Translations under genes and position numbers: made by a program | Notes under the pieces: model-generated | Seen by the model: only the letters and a program-made list of their open reading frames with translations | Database searches by the model: none | Told to the model about the DNA's origin: nothing | Assembly: GCF_003259615.1 (NCBI RefSeq) | Contig: NZ_QLLR01000017.1 | Coordinates: 1 to 64,000, forward strand | Direction: 5' to 3' | DNA length: 64,000 bases | DNA from: Pedobacter cryoconitis | Lineage (GTDB): Bacteria > Bacteroidota > Bacteroidia > Sphingobacteriales > Sphingobacteriaceae | Shown here: positions 1 through 8,249 of the stretch, one piece after another | Layout of the letters: each line of letters begins with the position of its first letter | How positions within the stretch are numbered: the first letter of the stretch is position 1

Positions 1-58
1 CCAAACCATAACTAGTTGAAGATTAATGAAATTATAATTTTCCCTTTGACTAACCCAT

Positions 59-108
59 GGACAACTGCGGACAATTGCAGACAGCTGCGGACAATTACGG
101 ACATTTTT
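59..108. repeat. Five-copy 10-bp direct repeat array
   Basis: Five consecutive 10-mers start at 59, 69, 79, 89 and 99. The consensus is GGACAAYTGC; copies 1 and 2 differ at one base, copies 3 to 5 are more diverged, and the last runs into a T-run. Most copies contain a small palindrome (CAATTG or CAGCTG). The period equals about one DNA helical turn, so all copies face one side of the helix. No adjacent gene explains it. Confidence 0.7.
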
Positions 109-717
109 TACGCATCAGGATAATCTTTAACGCGAATAGCCTACATTGGTGGAAAGGCATTTATTTATTATGGGAAGTTTAACGGGTAAATTTGTAAAGG
201 GAATCCTGGGCGATTTCATTTTTAAAGCAGCAGTTTGGAGTACAGGTTGTTTCAAAAGTTCTGTAAGGGGCATAATGAAACAATCAATGGAAACCCAAAG
301 GCATCAGAGAACTTTCGTAAAAGTAGCAAGCCTGGAAAAATCAGGATCTTTCCTCCCCCTAAGAATTCCGCTGAAGCGTTGGCCGATCTCTTATCAAAGT
401 AATCAGGAGACTTTAATAATGATAAATTGAACTATAAAATCAGGAAGTAATCAGCTTATTAAAGAATCGTAACCATCTGCTTTGAACTAAGAAATATCAA
501 ACCCAAAACTTGAAATTTAATCCCTGATCCACAAGTTTATGATTTGATCCTTTTTTTGTTGAATTGATCGTAATTGTTTTACAACTGTTTTACACAGTTT
601 CAATGACGATCCTAATTGTTTTTAAAACACTTAAGTATTTCACAAACAAATAAGAAGGAAAAGCAATGTTTTCATTCGCTTTAATTGTACTGAATCCTCA
701 ATAATCCCGAATTCATT
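109..717. other. Gene-poor stretch, no supported gene
   Basis: About 600 bases with no recognisable gene. A 94-codon open frame (146-430, plus) has no recognisable motif, poor composition and no clear ribosome binding site, so it is not called. The remainder is AT-rich with scattered stops in all frames. No RNA gene or clear terminator was recognised. Confidence 0.5.
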
Positions 718-936
718 TTATACTTCTTCCTGATCTCTTTTTACATGATCTGCAAGCTTAAAGCCTGTAGTCCCTTCACTCTTATCGTCCAAAAACAATA
801 ACACTACTAAAGAGATGATCGGGATAAGAAATGAAATGAAAAACCAGAACCAAAAACTTCTTCCCTGACTTTTTGCAAAAATCCCGGCAATAGTTTGTGG
901 TAATATTAAACCCATTAATAGGAGCAGTTCGGCCAT
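718..936 (-). CDS. Small two-helix membrane protein
   Basis: A 72-residue hypothetical protein. Residues 1-20 (Leu/Ile-rich) and about 29-48 (Phe/Trp/Ile/Val-rich) look like two membrane helices separated by a short basic loop. The tail of about 25 residues is highly charged (DDKSEG...KRDQEEV). It resembles small inner-membrane proteins common in Bacteroidota. It stands alone on the minus strand, divergent from the SnoaL-like gene, and I cannot assign a function. Confidence 0.6.
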   Translation of the reverse strand: MAELLLLMGLILPQTIAGIFAKSQGRSFWFWFFISFLIPIISLVVLLFLDDKSEGTTGFKLADHVKRDQEEV

Positions 937-1092
937 AAAGGTTGCTGAATAAACAATTATAAAGTTAGCGATATTTTAAAATCATTTGTAAACTGCTGTA
1001 TAAAATTAATACTAAGCCCAATCAGAACGGCCCTATCTTTGTTTATAACATAACTAACCAAATTTAAACAGGCTCTCTTAGCAAATAGAAAA

Positions 1093-1593
1093 ATGGAAAC
1101 CCAATTGGAAAAAAACAAAACAGTAGTTAAACGCTTTAATCTCGAAGTAATTGAACAAGGTAACCTGGAAAGCTTTAAAGAATTGATGGATGACCAGTTT
1201 ATTAACCATACCGCTCCTGAAGGTACTGACAACGGCCCGGGAGGAATGATTTATACATTTAACCAGGTTTTAAGACCCGCTTTTCCTGATATGAAAGTCA
1301 CAGTCTATGATCAGATTGCAGAAGGAGAACTGGTGACTACCCGTAAAACGATCACAGGAACACACAACGGTACCTTTATGGGAATGCCGCCAACCGGGAA
1401 AAAAGTTGCGATTCAGGTGATAGACATCGTAAGAGTCGTGGACGGTAAATATTACGAACACTGGGGTATAAATACGCTTTCTACAGTGCTCACGCAACTC
1501 GCTACCGACTATGTGATTAAACAACCTGTTTTATCTCATCCGGAGACAGAATCGATCATCAGTAACTTATTTGATAAAAATTCCAAAATTTAG
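1093..1593 (+). CDS. SnoaL-like / ester cyclase family protein
   Basis: A 166-residue protein of the SnoaL-like (NTF2-fold) family. It has the typical N-terminal pattern (KNKTVVKRFNLEVIEQGN, then DQFINHTAPEG), the GPGGMIYTFNQVLRPAFPDMKVTVYDQIAEGELV core, and the TGTHNGTFMGMPPTGKKV and EHWGI segments seen in predicted ester cyclases. Family members are small cytoplasmic cone-shaped proteins that bind hydrophobic or cyclic substrates; many are uncharacterised. No signal peptide is visible. It lies 65 bp upstream of the GMC oxidoreductase on the same strand and could be co-transcribed with it, but the substrate is unknown. Confidence 0.8.
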   Translation: METQLEKNKTVVKRFNLEVIEQGNLESFKELMDDQFINHTAPEGTDNGPGGMIYTFNQVLRPAFPDMKVTVYDQIAEGELVTTRKTITGTHNGTFMGMPPTGKKVAIQVIDIVRVVDGKYYEHWGINTLSTVLTQLATDYVIKQPVLSHPETESIISNLFDKNSKI

Positions 1594-1658
1594 AATTTAA
1601 TCCTAAATTACATACGCCAAATACGAGCTAAAACCATTTAATAATAAAAGCAGGTAGT

Positions 1659-3398
1659 ATGAACGAATTTCAAATTAAAAAGTCAGACGTCGAATATGAC
1701 GCCATAATAGTTGGATCCGGAGCAGGTGGAGGTATGTCAGGATATGTACTTGCCCATGCCGGTCAAAAAGTGCTGATGCTTGAAGCAGGTGCTTATTTTG
1801 ATCCACGTCTGGACGCGCAACAACTAAAATGGCCATGGGAATCTCCAAGACGTGGTGCCGGAACTGTACGCCCGTTCGGAGATTTTGATGCTGCTTACGG
1901 AGGCTGGGAACTTGATGGAGAACCTTACACCCAAAAGAATAATTCAGAATTTGCCTGGTTCCGTTCCAGGATGCTGGGAGGAAGAACCAATCACTGGGGA
2001 CGTATTTCTCTGAGAATGGGACCCGAAGATTTTAAGTGTAAAGACGGACTGACAGATAACTGGCCAATAACCTATGAGGAAATTAAGCCATTTTATGATA
2101 AAGTAGACCGGTTAATCGGAATCTATGGAACTGTTGAAGGTATAGAAAGTGAACCTGATGGTATCTTTATGGCACCGCCGAAACCCAGGTTAAATGAACT
2201 GTTTATAAAAAAAGCAGCTAAAAAGAATGGAGTAACCGTTATTCCGGGCCGCGGGTCAGTATTAACAGAAGCATTGCCAAATAATAAAGACCGTGCCCCT
2301 TGTTTCTATTGCGGTCAATGCGGCAGAAGCTGTAAAGTTTACGGTGACTTTTCTTCTTCATCCTGCCTGGTCATACCAGCGGTAAAAACAGGGAATTTAA
2401 CTGTAATTACCAATGCCATGGTACGTGAGGTACTGACAGATAAAGCTGGTTTAGCTACCGGTGTATCTTATGTAGATAAAACTACGATGGAAGAGCACCA
2501 GGTAAGAGGAAAAGTAATTATTCTTGGAGCCAGTGCTTGTGAATCTGCTCGTTTGCTGCTGAACTCTAAATCTGTAGCTCATCCTAATGGTCTGGCGAAT
2601 AACAGCAATGTAGTCGGTAAATACCTGCATGACTCTACAGGTGCAAGTTTAAGTGGTTTTCTGCCACAGCTCATGGATCGTAAACGCTATAATGAAGATG
2701 GAGTAGGCAGCGTTCACATCTATTCTCCATGGTGGCTTGACAATAAAAAATTAGACTTCCCACGTGGTTACCATATAGAATATGGTGGTGGCCTGCACAT
2801 GCCAGGTTACGGCTTTGGCGGTGGTATAGAAAATATGAATGGTGCTGTGCCCGCAAGAGACGGTAAAATGAAAGAAGCTGGCGGATACGGTATAGGTTTG
2901 AAAGATGACTACAGACGCTTCTTTGGAACACAAGTAGGTATGGCCGGACGTGGAACAGCGATTGCCAGAGAATCAAACTACTGTGAAATAGATCCTAAAG
3001 TCGTAGACAAATACGGTATTCCTGTATTACGCTTTAACTATAAATGGGCTGTTGAAGAAGTTAAACAGGCCAAACATATGCAGGAAACTTTTCAGGAAAT
3101 GATGCACACCATGGGCGCTATTGTGACTTCAAAAGTCCATGGAGCGGAAGATAACTACGGACTGGAAGCTCCGGGTAAAATTATCCATGAGGTAGGTACA
3201 GTCAGAATGGGAGACGATCCAAAGAAATCAGCTCTAAATAAATGGTGTCAGGCACACGATTGTAAAAATCTGTTTGTGGTGGATGCTGCACCTTTTGTGC
3301 AACAAGGTGATAAAAATGCAACCTGGACAATTCTGGCTTTATCGATGCGTACGGCAGAATATATCCTTGCAGAAAAGAAAAAACTAAACCTGAGCTAA
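1659..3398 (+). CDS. GMC family oxidoreductase (FAD-dependent sugar/alcohol dehydrogenase)
   Basis: A 579-residue flavoprotein. The FAD-binding GxGxxG is near residues 19-25 (VGSGAGGGMSGY). The GMC C-terminus carries H510 (HEVGTVRMG) and N553 (DKNATWTILAL), the usual catalytic His/Asn pair. A cluster C215-x2-C218-x2-C221-x3-C225 sits in the middle, resembling the Fe-S cysteine segment of bacterial membrane-bound FAD glucose dehydrogenases. There is no N-terminal signal. The next gene, 11 bp downstream, encodes the Tat-signal small subunit, so the pair is probably exported as a folded complex (hitchhiker export, inferred). Related Bacteroidota enzymes oxidise sugars or glycosides, for example at C3; the substrate here is not established. 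Confidence 0.9.
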   Translation: MNEFQIKKSDVEYDAIIVGSGAGGGMSGYVLAHAGQKVLMLEAGAYFDPRLDAQQLKWPWESPRRGAGTVRPFGDFDAAYGGWELDGEPYTQKNNSEFAWFRSRMLGGRTNHWGRISLRMGPEDFKCKDGLTDNWPITYEEIKPFYDKVDRLIGIYGTVEGIESEPDGIFMAPPKPRLNELFIKKAAKKNGVTVIPGRGSVLTEALPNNKDRAPCFYCGQCGRSCKVYGDFSSSSCLVIPAVKTGNLTVITNAMVREVLTDKAGLATGVSYVDKTTMEEHQVRGKVIILGASACESARLLLNSKSVAHPNGLANNSNVVGKYLHDSTGASLSGFLPQLMDRKRYNEDGVGSVHIYSPWWLDNKKLDFPRGYHIEYGGGLHMPGYGFGGGIENMNGAVPARDGKMKEAGGYGIGLKDDYRRFFGTQVGMAGRGTAIARESNYCEIDPKVVDKYGIPVLRFNYKWAVEEVKQAKHMQETFQEMMHTMGAIVTSKVHGAEDNYGLEAPGKIIHEVGTVRMGDDPKKSALNKWCQAHDCKNLFVVDAAPFVQQGDKNATWTILALSMRTAEYILAEKKKLNLS

Positions 3399-3409
3399 CC
3401 AAAATAGAC

Positions 3410-4036
3410 ATGAACAGACGTGAATCACTTAAAGCCTTAGGCTTGACGGCTATAAGTTCAGCAGTATTGCTGGAAGCTTGTAAACCAGGAGCACTTAAAA
3501 CAGACAAAGCAGCAGATGAAAAAGCTGCCGCTCAACCAGGCAGAGAAGCCTTCGAAGTAGAGAGAGACAACGCTTTAAACGCAGCGAAGTTCTTCAACGC
3601 ACATGAAATGGCTACCATTGCAATCCTTTCAGATATTATCATTCCCAAAGATGGGAAATCAGGAAGCGCAACGGATGCTAAAGTGCCGGAATTTATTGAG
3701 TTTATCGTTAAAGATATTCCCGACCATCAGATACCGATGCGCGGTGGATTAAAATGGCTGGACATCCAGTGCCTTAACCGTTTTCAGCAAACATTTAAAG
3801 ACGCATCAGAAAAACAGCGTATTGAAATGGTAGAAGACATTGCTTATCCGAAAAAAGTTAAACCAGGAATGCAACAGGGAGCGGCTTTTTTCAGCCTGAT
3901 GAGAGATCTGACGGCTTCTGGATTTTTCACCACAGAAATGGGTGTAAAAGATTTAGGGTACGTAGGGAATGTACCCAATAAATGGATGGGAGTACCAGCC
4001 GATGTATTGAAGCAGTACGGCATGGAGAATGTTTAA
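3410..4036 (+). CDS. Gluconate 2-dehydrogenase subunit 3 family protein
   Basis: A 208-residue small subunit partner of the preceding GMC dehydrogenase. The N-terminus NRRESLKALGLTA is a twin-arginine signal, and the hydrophobic stretch ends in LEAC, so Cys24 is a likely lipobox cysteine (Tat-exported lipoprotein). The mature part carries the family pattern: FFNAHEMATIAILSDIIIPKDGKSGSATDAKVPEFIEFIVKD, then a C-terminal MRDLTASGFFTTEMGVKDLGYVGNVP. In characterised FAD-dependent dehydrogenases this subunit supplies the export signal and helps assemble the catalytic subunit. A strong intrinsic terminator follows at 4055-4109. Confidence 0.9.
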   Translation: MNRRESLKALGLTAISSAVLLEACKPGALKTDKAADEKAAAQPGREAFEVERDNALNAAKFFNAHEMATIAILSDIIIPKDGKSGSATDAKVPEFIEFIVKDIPDHQIPMRGGLKWLDIQCLNRFQQTFKDASEKQRIEMVEDIAYPKKVKPGMQQGAAFFSLMRDLTASGFFTTEMGVKDLGYVGNVPNKWMGVPADVLKQYGMENV

Positions 4037-4054
4037 TTCAACCACTTTATAGCT

Positions 4055-4109
4055 GAGGCTGTTAACTTCTCTGATGATAAATTCAGGAACGTTAACAGCC
4101 TCTTTTTTT
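4055..4109 (+). terminator. Intrinsic terminator after the GMC/small-subunit operon
   Basis: Perfect 12-bp arms (GAGGCTGTTAAC at 4055-4066 and its complement at 4091-4102) are followed by seven T. The loop is 24 nt. It separates the dehydrogenase pair from the GntP-led genes. Confidence 0.85.
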
Positions 4110-4171
4110 ATTGGGATTTCCTCTCCTGATACAGTTAAACTTTGTATCTTATCTGATCTAAAAAGAGCCAA

Positions 4172-5485
4172 ATGACCCTGATTATTGTACTGCTTTGTAT
4201 CCTTTTATTAATTATAATGGTGTCCGCTATGCGGATCAATGCCTTTCTTTCTTTTTTAATTGTATCAATCATTGCCGGCATCGCATTGGGTATCCCGCTG
4301 AATAAAATTGCAGGTTCTGTTGAAAAAGGAATAGGTGATGTGCTGGGCTCCTTACTTATCATTATTGCCGTGGGTGCAATGCTGGGAAAACTGGTTGCTG
4401 ATAGCGGAGCAGCACAGCGGATAGCCGCAGTAATTATGAATATCTGTGGTGAAAAGTACATTCAATGGGGAGTAGTGATTACCGGATTTCTAATCGGTAT
4501 CCCTCTTTTTTACGGCATAGGCTTTGTCTTAATGATCCCGCTGATCTTCTCCGTGGTTTATAAATACAAGTTACCAGCAATTTATATCGGGCTTCCCATG
4601 CTGGCCGCTCTTTCTGTGACCCATGGATTTCTTCCGCCACATCCCTCACCATCTGCTTTAGTTATACAATTTAAAGCGAATATGGGGCTTACTTTATTGT
4701 ATGGTTTAATCGTTGCCATACCGGCGATTGTGATTGGCGGGCCACTTTTTGCCAGAACACTTAAAAATATTCCTTCCACTCCATTAAAAAGTTTTGTGCC
4801 TGTTGATAAACCAGAACACGAACTGCCAGGCACTTTTAACAGTTTCTTTACAGCACTTTTGCCGGTTTTATTACTTGTTATTGCCGCCATATTATCTTTC
4901 TCCGCTAACCAGGTACCCGGACTCCACAACCTGATGGGGCTGGTAGGCGAATCAAATGTGGTGATGCTGATTGCTTTAATTACCGCGACACTGACGCTGG
5001 GTATTTTCCAGGGAAAGAAAATGACTTATATCATGGATCTTTATGGAGAAGCCATTAAAGATGTAGCCCTTATTCTGTTGATTATTGGAGGCTCAGGTGC
5101 ATTGAAACAAGTATTAGTAGACAGCGGAGTAAGCGCACAGATCGCGGTTATGCTGAAAGAACTGCATATGCAGCCCTTATTTCTCGGATGGCTCATTACC
5201 GCCGTTATCCGGTTTTGTGTCGGTTCAGCTACAGTTGCCGGCTTAACTACTGCAGGCATTATTTTACCGCTGATGTTTGCGACCAATACCAACCCCAATC
5301 TGATGGTGCTGGCAGTAGGGGCCGGAAGCTTGATGTTCTCTCACGTAAACGATGCCGGATTCTGGATGTTCAAAGAATATTTCAACCTCAGCCTGAAAAA
5401 TACGTTTAAATCATGGGCATTGATGGAATCGATAGTTGGTACAATAGGACTGATCGGCGTACTTTTATTAAATCAAATTATCTAA
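4172..5485 (+). CDS. GntP family permease (gluconate / D-serine type)
   Basis: A 437-residue inner-membrane transporter with 12 or more hydrophobic segments. The GntP signature is visible: SVEKGIGDVLGSLLIIIAVGAMLGKLVADSG near the N-terminus, HGFLPPHPSP in the middle, and LMFSHVNDAGFWMFKEYFNLS near the C-terminus. The family imports gluconate and related sugar acids by proton symport, but also includes the D-serine transporter DsdX. The downstream RidA, D-threonine-aldolase-like and M19 dipeptidase genes favour a D-amino acid or D-hydroxy-amino acid as substrate (inference). Only 10 bp separate it from ridA, so one operon is likely. Confidence 0.92.
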   Translation: MTLIIVLLCILLLIIMVSAMRINAFLSFLIVSIIAGIALGIPLNKIAGSVEKGIGDVLGSLLIIIAVGAMLGKLVADSGAAQRIAAVIMNICGEKYIQWGVVITGFLIGIPLFYGIGFVLMIPLIFSVVYKYKLPAIYIGLPMLAALSVTHGFLPPHPSPSALVIQFKANMGLTLLYGLIVAIPAIVIGGPLFARTLKNIPSTPLKSFVPVDKPEHELPGTFNSFFTALLPVLLLVIAAILSFSANQVPGLHNLMGLVGESNVVMLIALITATLTLGIFQGKKMTYIMDLYGEAIKDVALILLIIGGSGALKQVLVDSGVSAQIAVMLKELHMQPLFLGWLITAVIRFCVGSATVAGLTTAGIILPLMFATNTNPNLMVLAVGAGSLMFSHVNDAGFWMFKEYFNLSLKNTFKSWALMESIVGTIGLIGVLLLNQII

Positions 5486-5495
5486 AAAATATATA

Positions 5496-5969
5496 ATGGA
5501 AAACTTAAGTGCAGAAGCGCAATTCGCGAAACTAGGATTAATTCTACCACCAGCACCAAAGCCTCTTGGTGTTTATAAACCATATTTGATTGATGGTAAA
5601 TATCTTTTTCTATCTGGCCACGGCCCTGTCAATGACGATAAAAGCCTGACTATTGGGCGTATAGGTGCTGACCTTGATCAGGAAGAAGGTAAACTGGCCG
5701 CAAGACAAGTAGGGCTGACCATGTTGTCTACCATTAAAACTAATCTGGGTACACTAAACCGGGTAAAAAGAGTAATCAAAGTTTTAGGAATGGTGAACTG
5801 TACACCGGACTTTGAAAAACACCCCTTCATTATTAACGGCTGCAGTGAATTATTTGCACAAGTATGGGGAGAAGAAAACGGGGTAGGTACACGCAGTGCT
5901 GTAGGCTTTGGTTCACTGCCTGATAATATTCCGGTAGAAATTGAAGCGATGTTCGAATTACATGAGTAA
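5496..5969 (+). CDS. RidA family (YjgF/YER057c/UK114) protein
   Basis: A 157-residue RidA-like protein. RidA proteins hydrolyse reactive enamine/imine intermediates such as 2-aminoacrylate, released by PLP-dependent dehydratases. Family features include LPPAPKPLGVYKP, FLSGHGPV, the internal GKLAARQVGLTMLSTIKTNLGTLNRVKRVIKVLGMVN, and the C-terminal GTRSAVGFGSLPDNIPVEIEAMFEL, which contains the conserved Arg and the P-x-x-x-x-VEIEA motif. The next gene overlaps the stop by 8 bp, implying translational coupling. Its pairing with a PLP enzyme of D-serine-dehydratase fold fits imine detoxification in the same pathway. Confidence 0.92.
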   Translation: MENLSAEAQFAKLGLILPPAPKPLGVYKPYLIDGKYLFLSGHGPVNDDKSLTIGRIGADLDQEEGKLAARQVGLTMLSTIKTNLGTLNRVKRVIKVLGMVNCTPDFEKHPFIINGCSELFAQVWGEENGVGTRSAVGFGSLPDNIPVEIEAMFELHE

Positions 5970-7083
5970 TATGGCAGCAGACTGGTATTTAATCGATGAC
6001 GTGGAACTGCTGGATTCCCCGTCCCTGGTATTCTACCAGGAAAGGATAACTGCAAATATTGGGAAATTAAAGGGAAATATTCCTGCAACAGACAGATTGA
6101 GGCCGCATGTTAAAACCCATAAAACAGTGGAAATTACCCAGCAGCTGTTAGCGGCCGGGATTACTAAATTTAAATGTGCAACTATTGCTGAAGCAGAAAT
6201 GCTGGGTCTTTGTAAAGCGCCCGATGTACTGTTAGCCTATCAGCCTGTAGGGCCAAAAATTGATCGGTTTATTCAGCTGATCAAAACCTATCCGGATACT
6301 GCATTCTCCTGTCTGATTGATAATGAGTTCTCCCTGAAAGAGATTGCCCATGCAGCAATAGCTTCAGGGGTAATTATAAGTCTTTTTCTGGACCTTAATG
6401 TTGGAATGAACAGAACTGGCATACTGCCGGATGAACAAGCATTAGCTCTTTATGAAGCTGCAACAGCTCAAAAAGGTATTAAAATACTGGGACTTCATGC
6501 CTATGACGGTCACATCCATGATGCAGATTACAGCCTCAGAGAAGAACAAGCAGCTGTTATCCTGACTGCTATTCACAAACTAGCCGAACAGATCGTCCGC
6601 AAAGGGATGTCAGAACCAGTTATCATAGCCGGAGGGACACCCACTTTTCCAATTTATGCAAAGCTGGATTATATAGAATGCAGTCCGGGCACATTCGTGC
6701 TGTGGGATAAAGGCTATCAGGATGCTTTTACAGAACAAGACTATCTGACCGCAGCGCTGGTAATCACCCGTGTAATTTCACTGACCTCTGCTACAAAAAT
6801 CACAGTTGATCTCGGGCATAAATCCGTTGCAGCAGAGAACCCATTAAAAAAGAGGGTACATTTCTTAAATGCACCCACAGCAGAAGCCGTAAGCCAGAGT
6901 GAAGAACATCTGGTGCTGGAACTGGGAGCAGACCATGGCTTTCAGATAGGTGATGTTTTGTATGGTTTACCGATACATATCTGTCCTACAGTAGCACTTT
7001 ACAGCAATGCCAATATCATTAATAAGCATAAACTAACAGGAGGGTGGAAGATAATTTCAAGGGAGAGGAAGATTAATATTTAA
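5962..7083 (+). CDS. D-threonine aldolase / D-serine dehydratase family PLP enzyme
   Basis: A 373-residue protein. I take the ATG at 5962, which overlaps the ridA stop, rather than an upstream TTG at 5941. The N-terminal alanine-racemase-like barrel contains RPHVKTHK; K51 is the probable PLP lysine. The C-terminal beta domain has GADHGFQIGD and H339-I-C341-P, the metal-ligand motif of D-serine dehydratase and D-threonine aldolase enzymes. These enzymes cleave D-3-hydroxy-amino acids: retro-aldol to glycine plus aldehyde, or dehydration via an aminoacrylate. It is cytoplasmic and lies between ridA and an M19 dipeptidase. Whether it is an aldolase or a dehydratase cannot be decided from sequence alone. 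Confidence 0.88.
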   Translation: MSNMAADWYLIDDVELLDSPSLVFYQERITANIGKLKGNIPATDRLRPHVKTHKTVEITQQLLAAGITKFKCATIAEAEMLGLCKAPDVLLAYQPVGPKIDRFIQLIKTYPDTAFSCLIDNEFSLKEIAHAAIASGVIISLFLDLNVGMNRTGILPDEQALALYEAATAQKGIKILGLHAYDGHIHDADYSLREEQAAVILTAIHKLAEQIVRKGMSEPVIIAGGTPTFPIYAKLDYIECSPGTFVLWDKGYQDAFTEQDYLTAALVITRVISLTSATKITVDLGHKSVAAENPLKKRVHFLNAPTAEAVSQSEEHLVLELGADHGFQIGDVLYGLPIHICPTVALYSNANIINKHKLTGGWKIISRERKINI

Positions 7084-7094
7084 TTTTTAAACTG

Positions 7095-8165
7095 ATGTTT
7101 ACTATAGATGCACACCTCGATTTAAGTATGAATGCACTGGAATGGAACCGCGATTTGCGGTTGCCAATTGCTGCAATCAATGCAAGAGAACAAGGACTGA
7201 CCGATAAACCCGACCGTGCCAAAGCCGTAGTTTCTTTACCGGAGCTCAGAAAAGGTAAGATTGGTTTGGTCGTTGCCACCCAGATTGCACGTTACGTTGC
7301 TCCTGGAAATAATTTACCTGGCTGGCATTCGCCAGAGCAGGCCTGGGCACAAACACAAGGGCAACTGGCCTGGTATAAAGCCATGGAAGAAGCAGGGGAA
7401 ATGGTACAGATCAATAACCTGGAAACCCTTGAAAAACATGTGCAGCTCTGGGAAAATGACCAGCAAGACGAGAAGAAACCTATCGGTTATATTTTAAGTC
7501 TGGAAGGTGCAGATTCTATGGTGACTATTCAGCATCTGGAACGTGCTCATGCCAATGGTCTTCGTGCAGTCGGACCAGCACATTATGGCCCCGGACGGTA
7601 TGCACAAGGTACAGATGCCACAGGTTTTATGGGCCCAAAAGGTCATGAACTGCTCAGAGAAATGGAACGTCTGAATATCATTCTGGATGCTACACATTTG
7701 TGTGACGATAGTTTCTGGGAAGCATTAGACCATTTTAACGGGCATATCTGGGCATCGCATAATAACTGCAGAGCCCTTGTTAACCACAACCGTCAATACA
7801 GCGATGGACAAATTAAAGCACTAATTACCCGTGGCGCAGTGATCGGCTTAGCCCTTGATGCCTGGATGATGGTTCCAAACTGGGTTCGCGGACAGTCTAC
7901 ACCAAGAGGTATGAACTGTAACCTGGAAGTGATGGTCAACCATTTAGATCATATTTGCCAGATCGCAGGTAATACTTTACATGTGGGCATAGGATCAGAT
8001 CTGGATGGGGCATTCGGAACAGAACAATGTCCTTATGATGTGGAAAACATTGCAGATTTGCAGAAGATACCCGCACTTTTAACAAAAAGAGGATATACAG
8101 CTGAAGATATTAAGAACTTGATGCAGGGAAACTGGCTGCGGTTCCTGAGAAAAGCATGGCATTAA
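7095..8165 (+). CDS. Membrane dipeptidase, peptidase family M19
   Basis: A 356-residue renal-dipeptidase-like zinc enzyme. Metal-ligand motifs: H7-x-D9 in DAHLD, the bridging Glu in LSLEGADSM, the first late His in DATHLCDDSFWEAL, the second in WASHNNCRAL, and the Asp in GIGSDLDGAFG. M19 enzymes hydrolyse L,L- and especially L,D-dipeptides. No signal peptide is present, so it probably acts in the cytoplasm, unlike the mammalian GPI-anchored enzyme. It is the last gene of the plus-strand cluster, 11 bp after the PLP enzyme. A role in releasing D-amino acids from dipeptides for that enzyme is a reasonable inference. Confidence 0.92.
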   Translation: MFTIDAHLDLSMNALEWNRDLRLPIAAINAREQGLTDKPDRAKAVVSLPELRKGKIGLVVATQIARYVAPGNNLPGWHSPEQAWAQTQGQLAWYKAMEEAGEMVQINNLETLEKHVQLWENDQQDEKKPIGYILSLEGADSMVTIQHLERAHANGLRAVGPAHYGPGRYAQGTDATGFMGPKGHELLREMERLNIILDATHLCDDSFWEALDHFNGHIWASHNNCRALVNHNRQYSDGQIKALITRGAVIGLALDAWMMVPNWVRGQSTPRGMNCNLEVMVNHLDHICQIAGNTLHVGIGSDLDGAFGTEQCPYDVENIADLQKIPALLTKRGYTAEDIKNLMQGNWLRFLRKAWH

Positions 8166-8194
8166 ATCAAGCAGGAGCGAAGTTATTAACGTAA

Positions 8195-8233
8195 CCAACA
8201 AGTTATCCACATTTTATGTGGATAACTTGTTGG
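8195..8233. terminator. Perfect 18-bp inverted repeat (bidirectional terminator) carrying two DnaA-box 9-mers
   Basis: Arms 8195-8212 and 8216-8233 are perfectly complementary around a 3-nt loop. The element lies between convergent genes (M19 dipeptidase, plus; acyltransferase, minus), where a bidirectional terminator is expected, but no long T-run follows on either strand. Each arm contains the perfect consensus DnaA box TTATCCACA, at 8203-8211 (plus) and 8217-8225 (minus), facing each other. Confidence 0.75.
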
Positions 8234-8249
8234 TGTTAAAATCTCATTA

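Noticed and set aside
146..430. 94-codon plus-strand ORF near the window start
   Set aside because: No recognisable domain, composition or start signal, and no conserved neighbour; treated as chance.
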